NCBI GenBank assembly: GCA_028876725.1
Contig: JAGWRB010000029.1
Coordinates: forward strand, 1-37,044
From: Gemmatimonadota bacterium
Lineage (GTDB): Bacteria; Gemmatimonadota; Gemmatimonadetes; Gemmatimonadales; Gemmatimonadaceae
DNA: 37,044 bases
Direction of reading: 5' to 3'
Position numbers and translations under genes: made by a program. Numbering within the stretch: position 1 is the stretch's first letter; each line of letters begins with the position of its first letter. Shown here piece by piece: positions 1 through 8,795 of the stretch. The notes under the pieces were generated by a model. The model was not told where the DNA came from, made no database searches, and was given only the letters and a program-made list of their open reading frames with translations.

Positions 1-357
1 CGGAGGCGGCGGGCTTGCGGCGGCCTGCGGCGTCCAACGCGACGAGGGCGCGGCGCTTCGCACGAAATCGGCGAAGGCTTTCGTCCACCGGCAATGCGAG
101 GTGTCCCGCAGATGGCTGAAGCTCGCGACCAGCGAGCCGATGCGCACGCCGTCGCGGCCGCCGCCGACGCCGACGCCGCGCTCGCCACGCAGGCCCTCGC
201 GCTTCCGTTCGCGGGCGTCCGCATCGGCGAGGTGCTCCCCGCCGCCGCGTGGACGGCACTCGCGCCCGCCGCCGCCGATCCGCTCTCGGCGGGCATCCGG
301 CGCCGCTTCGACCCGCGCGGCGTTCTCAACCCGGGCATCTTCGGAGCAGCCGCATGA
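1..357 (+). CDS. Glycolate oxidase FAD-binding subunit (GlcE-like), C-terminal fragment, 5' end outside window
   Basis: Frame 1 is open from base 1 to TGA at 357 and ends ...AGIRRRFDPRGVLNPGIFGAAA, the typical C-terminus of FAD-linked glycolate oxidases; directly followed by glcF. The first ~110 nt do not read convincingly as GlcE. Confidence 0.55.
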   Translation, partial: RRRRACGGLRRPTRRGRGASHEIGEGFRPPAMRGVPQMAEARDQRADAHAVAAAADADAALATQALALPFAGVRIGEVLPAAAWTALAPAAADPLSAGIRRRFDPRGVLNPGIFGAAA

Positions 358-1658
358 CCACGGCGCCCTGCGCCGTGCCGGGCACACCGCTGGCCGGCGT
401 GAAGGCGGGACTCGATGCGTGCGTGCACTGCGGCTTCTGCCTGCAGAGCTGCCCCACCTATCTCACGCTCGAAGACGAGAACGACGGCCCGCGCGGCCGC
501 ATCGTGCTCATGCGCGCCGTGCGCGCGGGCACCCTGCCGTTGGGCGACGACGCGGTGCGCACGCACCTCGACCGCTGCCTGGGATGCCGCGCCTGCGAGA
601 GCGCCTGCCCCTCGGGCGTCCCCTACGGGCAGCTCCTCGAAGCGTCACGGGCCACCCTGGCCGCGGCGCGCCCTCGGCCGCTGGCGGTCCGGCTCGCGCT
701 CGGCGTCTTCCGGCGTCCGGCGCTGTTGCGCGCCACCATGGCGACGGCTCGCGTCGTGCGCGCTTCGGGACTGGCGCGGCTGCTCGCGCGCCTTCCGGGA
801 CGCGCCGGTTTCGCGTTCGCGATGCTCGAATGCACGCGGCCGCCGATGCCGCGACGCGCCTACGCGCCGCCGGCGCGCGGAAACGCCGCGCGCGTGGCGA
901 TGCTCGAGGGCTGCGTGATGGAGGGGCTCTTCGTCCACACCAATCGCGCCACGGCGCGCGTGCTCGCCATGCACGGGTACGCGATGGCGCGCGCGGAGGG
1001 CCAGCGCTGCTGCGGCGCGCTCCATGCGCACGCCGGCGATCTCGAAGGCGCGCGGGCCCTGGCGCGCGCCAATATCGCCGCGTTCGAGCGGTCGGGCGCC
1101 GATCGAATCGCCATGAACGCCGCGGGCTGCGGCGCGATGTGCCGCGAGTACGCGCACCTGCTTGGCGACGACCCGGCGTGGGCCGGGCGCGCCGCCGCAT
1201 TCTCAGCGCGCGTGCGCGACGTGAGCGAACTCGTCGCCGAAGCCGGACCGTGCGGCCCCACGACGCCGCTCCGCGACGGCGCCGTGCGAGTGGCGTACGA
1301 CGCGCCCTGCCACTTGCTCCATGCGCAGCGCATCGCCGACGCCCCGTTGCGGATGCTGCGCGCCGTGCCCGGCGTTGAGCTGGTGCCGCTGCCGAACGCC
1401 GACCGGTGTTGCGGCGGCGCCGGCATTTACGGATTGCAGCAGCCGGAACTCTCGCAGGCCGTGCTCGCGCCCAAGCTCGACGAAATCCGGCAATCGGGCG
1501 CGGCGTACGTGGCGACCGGCAATCCCGGGTGCCTGATGCAGATCGGTGCGGGGCTGCTGCGCTGCGGCGCCGACGCGCGGGCCGTGCATCCCGTCGACCT
1601 CCTCGATGCGGCGTACGCCGCGGACGCCGGCGGGCTCGCGAATCCCGGCACGGGCTGA
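354..1658 (+). CDS. glcF: Glycolate oxidase iron-sulfur subunit GlcF
   Basis: ATG at 354 overlaps the upstream stop (ATGA). Two 4Fe-4S motifs (CVHCGFCLQSCPTY, CLGCRACESACPSG) and CCG-type motifs (RCCGALHAH, RCCGGAGIYGLQQPELS). Confidence 0.88.
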   Translation: MTTAPCAVPGTPLAGVKAGLDACVHCGFCLQSCPTYLTLEDENDGPRGRIVLMRAVRAGTLPLGDDAVRTHLDRCLGCRACESACPSGVPYGQLLEASRATLAAARPRPLAVRLALGVFRRPALLRATMATARVVRASGLARLLARLPGRAGFAFAMLECTRPPMPRRAYAPPARGNAARVAMLEGCVMEGLFVHTNRATARVLAMHGYAMARAEGQRCCGALHAHAGDLEGARALARANIAAFERSGADRIAMNAAGCGAMCREYAHLLGDDPAWAGRAAAFSARVRDVSELVAEAGPCGPTTPLRDGAVRVAYDAPCHLLHAQRIADAPLRMLRAVPGVELVPLPNADRCCGGAGIYGLQQPELSQAVLAPKLDEIRQSGAAYVATGNPGCLMQIGAGLLRCGADARAVHPVDLLDAAYAADAGGLANPGTG

Positions 1659-1697
1659 CGCGGACGGCGGCACCTGTGGCGACGCGCGCCCCGCTGG

Positions 1698-1703
1698 TAT
1701 TAC
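1698..1703 (+). promoter_or_regulatory. Candidate leaderless extended -10 box (HAD gene)
   Basis: TGG-TATTAC (TGn extended) 8 nt before ATG 1712; no SD. Confidence 0.35.
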
Positions 1704-1711
1704 ATATCAGC

Positions 1712-2398
1712 ATGATCGAGGCGTTCGTGGTGGAGTTGGAGGGCGTGATCGTCGAAACGCGCGCGGCGCGCTTCGACGCCCTGGTTCGCGCGCTCGCCGA
1801 CGACGGCGTCGTGAGCCTTCCCGAATCCGCCGCCGAGGAACTGCTCGGCTACGCGCCGCGCGAGGCCGCCGAGCGCGCGTTGCGCCTGCTGGACGTGGAG
1901 CGCGACCCGACCGCCGTCGATCTCATTGGGCTGCGCGCCGACCGGTACTTCACCGAACGTGTGAGCCGCGGCGTGACGCTGCGCGAGGGCGCGCGCGTCC
2001 TGGTGACGGTCGCGCACGCGCGGTCGCGGCTGGCCCTCGTCACGCGCGCGTCACGCGCCGTGGTGGATCTCACGCTCGGCCTGTCGGGGCTGCACGACGC
2101 ATTCGAGATCATCGTGTGCGCCGACGACGTGCTCGACAACAAGCCCGCTCCCGACAGCTACGCGCGCGCGCTGACGCGGCTGCAGGGCCGGCGGCCGGCG
2201 ACGCGCGAGCGCATCCTGGCGCTCGAAGACGCGCGACCGGGCATCGCGGCCGCCCGGGCCGCCGGCATTCGCTGTCTGGCCGTCGGAGACCTGCCCGCGC
2301 ATCAGGCGGTGGAAGCCGACGGGCTCGTTCCGTCGCTGGCCGACGCCGGCCAGGACGTCCTGGCCGAGCTCGAACGCTGGGCGCACGAGGCCGCATGA
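1712..2398 (+). CDS. HAD-superfamily (beta-phosphoglucomutase-like) protein with degenerate motif I
   Basis: MIEAFVVELEGVIVETRAARFDALV; motif II-like LALVTRAS, motif III NKPAPDSY, motif IV ILALEDARPGIAAARAAG. Confidence 0.8.
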   Translation: MIEAFVVELEGVIVETRAARFDALVRALADDGVVSLPESAAEELLGYAPREAAERALRLLDVERDPTAVDLIGLRADRYFTERVSRGVTLREGARVLVTVAHARSRLALVTRASRAVVDLTLGLSGLHDAFEIIVCADDVLDNKPAPDSYARALTRLQGRRPATRERILALEDARPGIAAARAAGIRCLAVGDLPAHQAVEADGLVPSLADAGQDVLAELERWAHEAA

Positions 2399-3477
2399 CC
2401 AACGACCGCGTGGCCGGTACCATCAGCCCGCCAACGCCGGCGCTTGAAACGGTGGCCGGCCGGCCGATGGTGCTCACGTACACCAACCTCGACGCGGAAT
2501 ACGCGGCGCTGCGCGAGCGCGCCGGCCTGGTGGACCGGAGCCACCGCGTCCGCGTGCGGGTGTCGGGTCCCAAGGCGGCGGAGATGATCGGCGGGCTGGT
2601 CACCAATGACACGCCGGCACTCGAGCCGGGCCAGGGGCAATATGCGGCGGCCCTCACGGCCAAGGGAAAGATCGTAGCCGACGTGCGCATCTTCCGTGAG
2701 GCCGATGGCGTGCTCACCGATACCGGCGCGCGCGCCGGCGACGGCTGGCGCGCCATGGTCAGGAAGTTCGTCAACCCGCGCGTCGCCCCGTACGCCGACG
2801 AAACGGAGAGCACGCGAACCTTCGGTGTGTTCGGCCCCATGGCGCACCACGTGATGGAAGCGGTGACGGGTGTGAACGCAAGCGCGCTCGCCGTGCTGCC
2901 TCCGTACGCGCACGTGAGCGCCGAGTCGGGCGGGATGCGTCTGCTGGTCGCGCGCACGCCGGAGCTGCAGGTGGCGGGGTTCGAGTTATTCGTGTCCACC
3001 GAACGGTTCGACGCGTACTGGGAGCGCGCGATGCGTGCGGGCGCCGTGGCGTGCGGGCACCTGGCATGGGAAGTCGCGCGCGTCGAGGCCGGGCGCCCCG
3101 AGTGGGGGCTCGACATGGACGAGTCGACGCTCGTGCAGGAAGCCAACCTCGATGATTTCCAGGCGGTGAGCTACACCAAGGGATGCTACGTGGGCCAGGA
3201 AGTGGTGGCGCGCGTGCATTTTCAGGGGCATGTGAACCGGCACCTGCGCGGGCTGCGGGTGTCGGGCGCCGACGCCGTGCCGTCGGGCGCGACCCTCGAT
3301 GATGAGACGGGCAAGGCCGTGGGCGACGTGCGGTCGTCGGTGCGGTCGCCGCGGCTGGGATCGATCGCGCTGGCGATGGTGCGCCGCGAAGTGGAGCTCG
3401 GCACCGTCCTGTCGACCCGGTGGGACGGGGGCGTGGCGCGCGTCGAGGTCTGCGCGCTGCCTTTCCCGGCCGTCTAG
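2395..3477 (+). CDS. ygfZ: YgfZ/GcvT-domain folate-binding protein
   Basis: ATG overlaps the HAD stop (ATGA). Contains the YgfZ signature KGCYVGQEVVAR and GcvT-like N-terminus (LRERAGLVDRSHRVRVRVSGPKAAEMIGGLVTND). Confidence 0.85.
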   Translation: MTNDRVAGTISPPTPALETVAGRPMVLTYTNLDAEYAALRERAGLVDRSHRVRVRVSGPKAAEMIGGLVTNDTPALEPGQGQYAAALTAKGKIVADVRIFREADGVLTDTGARAGDGWRAMVRKFVNPRVAPYADETESTRTFGVFGPMAHHVMEAVTGVNASALAVLPPYAHVSAESGGMRLLVARTPELQVAGFELFVSTERFDAYWERAMRAGAVACGHLAWEVARVEAGRPEWGLDMDESTLVQEANLDDFQAVSYTKGCYVGQEVVARVHFQGHVNRHLRGLRVSGADAVPSGATLDDETGKAVGDVRSSVRSPRLGSIALAMVRREVELGTVLSTRWDGGVARVEVCALPFPAV

Positions 3478-4496
3478 TGCGCGCGCTGGTGACTGGCGCC
3501 ACCGGCATGGTGGGGCGCCACATCGTCGAGCGCCTCCTGGCCGACGGCTGGTCGGTGGGGGCGCTGGTGCGCGATCCCGAGGCGGCCGGCGCGCGCGAGC
3601 TCACGGATCTGGGCGTCACGCTCGCGCGCGGCGACGTGCTCGACCAGCCGTCGTTCGCCGCGGCCGCGGCGGGATGCGACGTCGTGTTTCACGCCGCGGC
3701 GGAAATCATGACGCGCGGCTGGGAATCGTATCGCAGCGTGAACGTGGACGGCACGCGCAACGCGATTTCAGCGGCGGCGAGCGCGGGCGCGCGGCTTCTG
3801 CAGGTGAGCAGCGTGGCCGTGTACGGATCCGCCACGCGGTATCTGGGCGAGCGTGAGGGCGTGAAGACGAGCGAGGAGCTGCCGCTGCTGCCGCTGCACC
3901 AGAGGTCGTATTACGCGCGCAGCAAGCGCGACTCCGAAGCGCTCGTGATGGAGGCGCACCGCGCCGGGCGCATCTGGGCCACGGCGGTGCGTCCCGACGT
4001 GATCTACGGCCGGTACGACCGGCAGTTCGTGCCGCGGCTCGCGCGCGCGATGCGGTTCGGCGTCGTGCCGCTGGTGGGCGGTGGCGCGACGACGCTGGCC
4101 GTGGTGCACGCATCGGCCGTCGCCGACGGCGCCGTGCGCGCCGCGACGTCCGACGCGGCGGGCGGACGCGCGTACAACCTGGCCAACGATTTCGACGTGA
4201 CCGTGCGCGAGTTCTTCGCCTACGGCGCGGCGGGGCTCGGGCGCTCCGTGCGATTCCTGCCGGTGCCGTTGTGGGCGGCGCGGGGCGGCGTGCGCGCGGC
4301 GAAGACGCTGGTGCGCGCGGCGACGTTCGGGCGCATGCGCGTGGGCGGCGGCACGGCGCTCGATTTCATCACCCGCGACAATCCGTTCACGTCGGAGCGC
4401 GCGCGCGCCGAGCTGGGATGGGCGCCCGCCGTCCGGCCGGCGGAGGGCGTGGCCGACGCGTTCGCGTGGTGGCGGGCGCGCCGCCGCCGGGCCTGA
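3477..4496 (+). CDS. NAD(P)-dependent epimerase/dehydratase (extended SDR)
   Basis: GTG start overlaps the TAG of the preceding gene. VRALVTGATGMVGRHIVERLL Rossmann GxxGxxG and YYARSK catalytic YxxxK. Confidence 0.85.
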   Translation: MRALVTGATGMVGRHIVERLLADGWSVGALVRDPEAAGARELTDLGVTLARGDVLDQPSFAAAAAGCDVVFHAAAEIMTRGWESYRSVNVDGTRNAISAAASAGARLLQVSSVAVYGSATRYLGEREGVKTSEELPLLPLHQRSYYARSKRDSEALVMEAHRAGRIWATAVRPDVIYGRYDRQFVPRLARAMRFGVVPLVGGGATTLAVVHASAVADGAVRAATSDAAGGRAYNLANDFDVTVREFFAYGAAGLGRSVRFLPVPLWAARGGVRAAKTLVRAATFGRMRVGGGTALDFITRDNPFTSERARAELGWAPAVRPAEGVADAFAWWRARRRRA

Positions 4497-4499
4497 ACG

Positions 4500-4533
4500 C
4501 GAACGGGCGCAACCAGATCGTTGCGCCCGTTCG
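4500..4533. terminator. Bidirectional intrinsic-terminator-like hairpin between convergent genes
   Basis: Perfect 14-bp inverted repeat cgaacgggcgcaac / gttgcgcccgttcg with 6-nt loop (cagatc), between the + strand epimerase and the - strand lipoprotein gene. Confidence 0.75.
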
Positions 4534-4557
4534 TGTCATCTCTTATGAGAAGACGAA

Positions 4558-4776
4558 TTACTTCTTCTTCGTCGTATCCTTCTTGGCCGTCGTGTCTTTC
4601 TTGGTCGTGTCCATCTTCATGCCGGTGTCGGCCTTCGTCGAATCCATCTTCATCGCCGACGAATCGGTCACGGCAGCCGCGGGCTTCATGGCCGCGCTGG
4701 TATCGGCAGCAGGTTTCGCCTGCGACGAGCAGGCAGCGACCGCGAACACCGCGGCAATCAGGGCCAAGCGCTTCAT
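4558..4776 (-). CDS. Small lipoprotein with repetitive Lys/Asp/Thr-rich tail
   Basis: MKRLALIAAVFAVAACSSQAKPAAD...KMDSTKADTGMKMDTTKKDTTAKKDTTKKK; lipobox AVAAC; SD-like TCCAGGAGAA just upstream of this ATG. Confidence 0.75.
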   Translation of the reverse strand: MKRLALIAAVFAVAACSSQAKPAADTSAAMKPAAAVTDSSAMKMDSTKADTGMKMDTTKKDTTAKKDTTKKK

Positions 4777-4866
4777 TGAATTCTCCTGGAGAAATCTGGG
4801 GTGAACGAGAGGCGCGTAGCACCGTTGCACGCAACGGAAAAAGGTGCTCGTGCTCTTGCGGCACTT

Positions 4867-4894
4867 AACTTACGGGGCAGTAAACGGCTGTCAA
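4867..4894 (-). promoter_or_regulatory. Sigma70-type promoter for the small lipoprotein
   Basis: On the minus strand: TTGACA - 16 nt - TAAGTT, about 90 nt upstream of the ATG. Confidence 0.5.
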
Positions 4895-4953
4895 GGCGGC
4901 GCGTCCATGCCAAGTCTTGTTGTGGCAACGATTTCGGGCCCCCGGCCACGCCG

Positions 4954-5021
4954 CGCGGTAACCACCGTCCGCCGCCAGCGCGCACGCTGGACGACGCACG
5001 CGTTTGCGCCCGCGGTAACCA
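4954..5021 (+). repeat. Direct repeat CGCGGTAACCA, two copies 57 bp apart
   Basis: cgcggtaacca at 4954-4964 and 5011-5021, each containing the palindromic core GGTAACC. Confidence 0.7.
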
Positions 5022-5088
5022 TTGCCGGCGCAACGTGTTAGACGCATCAAGAAGTCTTAATCACCGTGCGCTCCCCCTGCAGTCGGCG

Positions 5089-5116
5089 TTGCGCGGCGAC
5101 GGCGGTTTCCTAGGTT
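5089..5116 (+). promoter_or_regulatory. Possible promoter for the molybdopterin oxidoreductase
   Basis: TTGCGC - 16 nt - TAGGTT, 29 nt upstream of the ATG at 5146; weak match to consensus. Confidence 0.3.
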
Positions 5117-5145
5117 AAGCTCTCAGCCTTCAGCGCCCCGCCCGC

Positions 5146-7257
5146 ATGTCGACCACTCTTCCGCTCGCAATTCCCGACGCGCCGCCAGCCAACGGCGTGG
5201 TGCGCGGTGCGTGCCCTCACGATTGCCCCGACACGTGCGCGATGCTCGTCACCGTGGAGCACGGGCGCGCGGTGCGCGTGGCCGGCGACCCCGACCATCC
5301 GTTCACCAATGGATTCCTGTGCGCCAAGGTGAATCGCTACGTCGAGCGCACATACCACCGCGACCATGTGCTGCACCCGCTCAAACGTGTGGGCCCCAAA
5401 GGAAGCGGGCGCTTCGAGCCGGTGTCGTGGGACGCGGCGCTCGCGGACATCGCCGGGCGCCTGAACGCGATCGCCCAATCGCGCGAGGGCCCGCAAGCGA
5501 TCCTGCCGTATTCGTATGCCGGCACGATGGGGATGCTGCAGGGCTCGTCCATGGACCGGCGCTTCTTCCATCGGCTCGGCGCGTCAAAACTCAACCGCAC
5601 GATCTGCTCGGCGGCCGGCGCGGCGGGCATGCAGATGACGGTGGGCGCCAACATCGGCGCCGACGCCGAGGGAATGCCGGAGAGCGACCTCGTGCTGCTC
5701 TGGGGCACGAACACCCTTACGTCGAACCCGCACCTCTGGCCGTTCGTGCGGCGCGCGCGCGAACGCGGGGCGCGCGTCGTGGCCATCGACCCGATCCGCA
5801 CGCGCACCGCGGCGCAGTGCGATGAGTGGATCGGCATCCAGCCCGGCACCGACGCCGCGCTCGCACTCGGGATGATGCACGTGGTGTTCGCGCGCGGGCT
5901 CGAAGACGCGGACTACCTTGCGCGCTACACCCTTGGCGAAGCGGAGTTGCGCGCACGCGCCGCCGAATTCACGCCCCAGCGCGTGGCCGCCATCACCGGC
6001 GTCGACGCCGCCACGGTGGAGCGGCTGGGCGAGGCGTTCGGGCACGCGAAGGCGGCGTTCGTGCGCATCAACTACGGCCTCCAACGCCACGCCGGCGGCG
6101 GCATGGCGGTGCGCACCATCGCCTGTCTCCCGGCCGTGTGCGGCCACTGGCGGCGGCCTGGCGGCGGCGTGCAGCTCTCCACGAGCGCGAACTTTCAATT
6201 CAACAAGCGCGAGCTCGAGCGCCCCGATCTCTCGCCGCCGGTGCGCACGATCAACATGATCCGCCTGGGCGAGGCGCTCACGCGCCCCGACGCCGGCGTG
6301 GGCGGGCCGCCGGTTCGCGCACTCGTGGTCTACAATTCCAATCCGGCCGCCGTGGCGCCCGACCGCAACGCCGTGCTGCGCGGACTCGCGCGCGACGACC
6401 TGTTCACCGTGGTGCTCGAGCACTTCCAGACGGACACCGCCGACTGGGCCGATTACGTGCTGCCAGCCACGACGCAGCTCGAGCACTGGGACGTGCACCT
6501 TGCCTATGGGCACCATTACGTAACACTGAACCGTCCGTCGATCGCGCCGCTGGGCGAGGCGAAGCCCAACACGCAGATCTTCCGCGATCTCGCGGCGCGC
6601 ATGGATCTCGACCACCCGTCGCTCCGCGACGACGACGTCACGCTCATCCGCCAGGCGCTCGACGCGCAGGGCGAGAAGATGCGCGGGGTCACGTTCGAGA
6701 CGCTGCTCGCGCGCGGGTGGGCGCGCCTCAACGTCCCCACGCCGTACCTGCCGTTTGCCGAGGGCGGATTTCCCACGCCGAGCGGCAAGTGCGAGTTCCG
6801 GTCGGAGCGGATGCTGGAGATGGGGCTGGATCCAGTGCCGGCGTACACGCCGCCCTACGAGAGCCCCGAGCGCGCGCCCGACCTGGTGGCGCGGTTTCCG
6901 CTGGTGCTGGTTTCCTCGCCGGCGCACCAGTTTCTGAACTCGACGTTCGTGAACGTCGACGCGCTGCGCCGCGGCGCGGGCGAGCCCGAGTGCGTCGTGC
7001 ATCCGCGCGACGCCGAGCGCCGCGGGATCACCGCCGGCATGCGCGTGGCCGTTTCCAACGACCGCGGCACGTTCACCGCCGTGGCCCGGGTGGAGGACTC
7101 GATTCGCGAGGGCGTGGTCTGGGCGCCGTCGGTGTGGTGGGGCAAACTGACCGTGGACGGCGCAAACGCCAATCAGACCACTTCCCAGCGCGAAACGGAC
7201 CTCGGGCACGGCCCGGTGTTCTACGACAACCGCGTCGAGGTGTCGCCCGCTGACTGA
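5146..7257 (+). CDS. Molybdopterin (bis-MGD) oxidoreductase, formate dehydrogenase/DMSO-reductase superfamily
   Basis: N-terminal 4Fe-4S motif ACPHDCPDTCAMLV...NGFLCAKV; RTICSAAGAAG; WADYVLPATTQLEHWD; C-terminal molydop-binding domain (VLVSSPAHQFLNSTFVNVD, HPRDAERRGI). No signal peptide evident. Confidence 0.88.
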   Translation: MSTTLPLAIPDAPPANGVVRGACPHDCPDTCAMLVTVEHGRAVRVAGDPDHPFTNGFLCAKVNRYVERTYHRDHVLHPLKRVGPKGSGRFEPVSWDAALADIAGRLNAIAQSREGPQAILPYSYAGTMGMLQGSSMDRRFFHRLGASKLNRTICSAAGAAGMQMTVGANIGADAEGMPESDLVLLWGTNTLTSNPHLWPFVRRARERGARVVAIDPIRTRTAAQCDEWIGIQPGTDAALALGMMHVVFARGLEDADYLARYTLGEAELRARAAEFTPQRVAAITGVDAATVERLGEAFGHAKAAFVRINYGLQRHAGGGMAVRTIACLPAVCGHWRRPGGGVQLSTSANFQFNKRELERPDLSPPVRTINMIRLGEALTRPDAGVGGPPVRALVVYNSNPAAVAPDRNAVLRGLARDDLFTVVLEHFQTDTADWADYVLPATTQLEHWDVHLAYGHHYVTLNRPSIAPLGEAKPNTQIFRDLAARMDLDHPSLRDDDVTLIRQALDAQGEKMRGVTFETLLARGWARLNVPTPYLPFAEGGFPTPSGKCEFRSERMLEMGLDPVPAYTPPYESPERAPDLVARFPLVLVSSPAHQFLNSTFVNVDALRRGAGEPECVVHPRDAERRGITAGMRVAVSNDRGTFTAVARVEDSIREGVVWAPSVWWGKLTVDGANANQTTSQRETDLGHGPVFYDNRVEVSPAD

Positions 7258-7293
7258 CGGCCCCTTGCGCCGTCCGCCGGGGTTTTGCTTTTT
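7256..7293 (+). terminator. Possible intrinsic terminator after the molybdoenzyme gene
   Basis: gacggc-7nt-gccgtc hairpin followed shortly by a T-rich run (ggttttgctttttcc). Confidence 0.35.
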
Positions 7294-7317
7294 CCGACTG
7301 ACACCCCGGAGTCGCCC

Positions 7318-8787
7318 GTGACGAAACTTCCCGAGACCCTCGGCGCCCTCAAGCGCTCGCCCTTCGGCGTCCCAGAACGCGCGCTGCGATCCGTCAAGGA
7401 CGAGATGCGCCAGAATCTTCTGGCCCGGCTCTGCATCGACGGCCCGCTGTTCGAGGGCGTGATCGGCTATGAAGAGACGGTAATGCCGCAGATCGTGAAC
7501 GCGATCCTGTCGCGGCACAACTTCATCCTGCTCGGGCTGCGCGGCCAGGCCAAATCGCGCATCCTGCGCGCGCTCACCACGCTGCTCGACGACGCGATGC
7601 CCATCGTGGCGGGAAGCGAAGTGAACGACAACCCGTTCGCGCCGATTTCCAAGTACGCGCGCACGCTGCTCGCCGAGGCGGGCGACGACACGCCCATCGC
7701 GTGGGTGGGGCGCGAGAACCGGTACGTGGAGAAGCTCGCCACGCCCGACGTCACGATCGCCGATCTGATCGGCGATCTGGACCCCATCAAGGCGGCGCGC
7801 GGCGGGCACCTGCTGTCCGACGAGCTCACCATCCACTACGGCATGCTGCCGCGCGCCAATCGCGGCATCTTCGCGCTCAACGAGCTGCCCGATCTCGCCG
7901 GCAAGGTCCAGGTGGGGCTGTTCAACGTCATGCAGGAGGGCGACGTCCAGATCAAGGGCTACCCGGTGCGCCTCGCGCTCGACGTGCAGCTCTGCTTCAC
8001 CGCGAACCCCGAGGACTACACGGCGCGCGGCAAGATCATCACGCCGCTCAAGGACCGCATCGGCAGCGAGATCATCACGCACTATCCGGAAACGGTCGAG
8101 CTGGGCATGGCCATCACGGAGCAGGAGGCGTGGACGCAGCGCGGCCATCGGCCGGTGCGCGTCCCCGACTTCGTGGCCGAGTTGGTGGAGCGCGTGGCGT
8201 TCGAGGCGCGCGACGACCGGCGCGTGGACAAGCGGTCGGGCGTGTCGCAGCGCATGCCCATCTCGGTTCTCGAAAATGTCGTGTCGAACGCCGAGCGGCG
8301 GGCGGTGGCCACGGGCGAGCGCGAGATCGTGCCGCGCGTTTCCGACGTCTACGCCGCACTCCCGGCCATCACGGGCAAGCTGGAGCTGGAATACGAGGGT
8401 GAGCTCGTGGGCGGCGCGACGATCGCGCGCGAGTTGATCCGCCGCGCGGCCGACGAGACGTTCGAGACCCGCGCCGGGGGCGTGAACGTGGACGAGATCG
8501 TGATGTGGTTCGACGAGGGGGGCGCGTTGCAGGTCGCCGACGACGCCCGCGCCGAGATCGTTCTCCAGGGCTTCGACGTCGTGCCCGATCTCGTGCGCAT
8601 CGTGCACAACACCGGGCTGGCGCCGATCGACGACGCCGCGCAGTCGGTCGCGGGGTGCGAGCTGGTGCTCGAGGCGCTGGTCGCGCGCCGGCGCATTTCG
8701 CGCAGCGACGGCGGGCGGTACACGCGCGCCGTGCCGGAGCAGCGGCGGCGGCCGAATCAGGACTTCTTCGGCGGCGGGCTCGGGTAG
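7318..8787 (+). CDS. MoxR / Mg-chelatase ChlI-like AAA+ ATPase
   Basis: Walker A GLRGQAKSRIL, RGIFALNELPDLAGKVQVGLFNVMQEGDVQIKGYPVRL, sensor-like LCFTANPEDYT. GTG at 7318 preceded by CCCGGAG is preferred over the TTG at 7285. Confidence 0.85.
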   Translation: MTKLPETLGALKRSPFGVPERALRSVKDEMRQNLLARLCIDGPLFEGVIGYEETVMPQIVNAILSRHNFILLGLRGQAKSRILRALTTLLDDAMPIVAGSEVNDNPFAPISKYARTLLAEAGDDTPIAWVGRENRYVEKLATPDVTIADLIGDLDPIKAARGGHLLSDELTIHYGMLPRANRGIFALNELPDLAGKVQVGLFNVMQEGDVQIKGYPVRLALDVQLCFTANPEDYTARGKIITPLKDRIGSEIITHYPETVELGMAITEQEAWTQRGHRPVRVPDFVAELVERVAFEARDDRRVDKRSGVSQRMPISVLENVVSNAERRAVATGEREIVPRVSDVYAALPAITGKLELEYEGELVGGATIARELIRRAADETFETRAGGVNVDEIVMWFDEGGALQVADDARAEIVLQGFDVVPDLVRIVHNTGLAPIDDAAQSVAGCELVLEALVARRRISRSDGGRYTRAVPEQRRRPNQDFFGGGLG

Positions 8788-8795
8788 CGCCGGCG

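Noticed and set aside
101-1378. 425-aa plus-strand ORF overlapping GlcF in another frame
   Set aside because: Arg/Ala/Pro-rich; GlcF in frame 3 has clear 4Fe-4S motifs.
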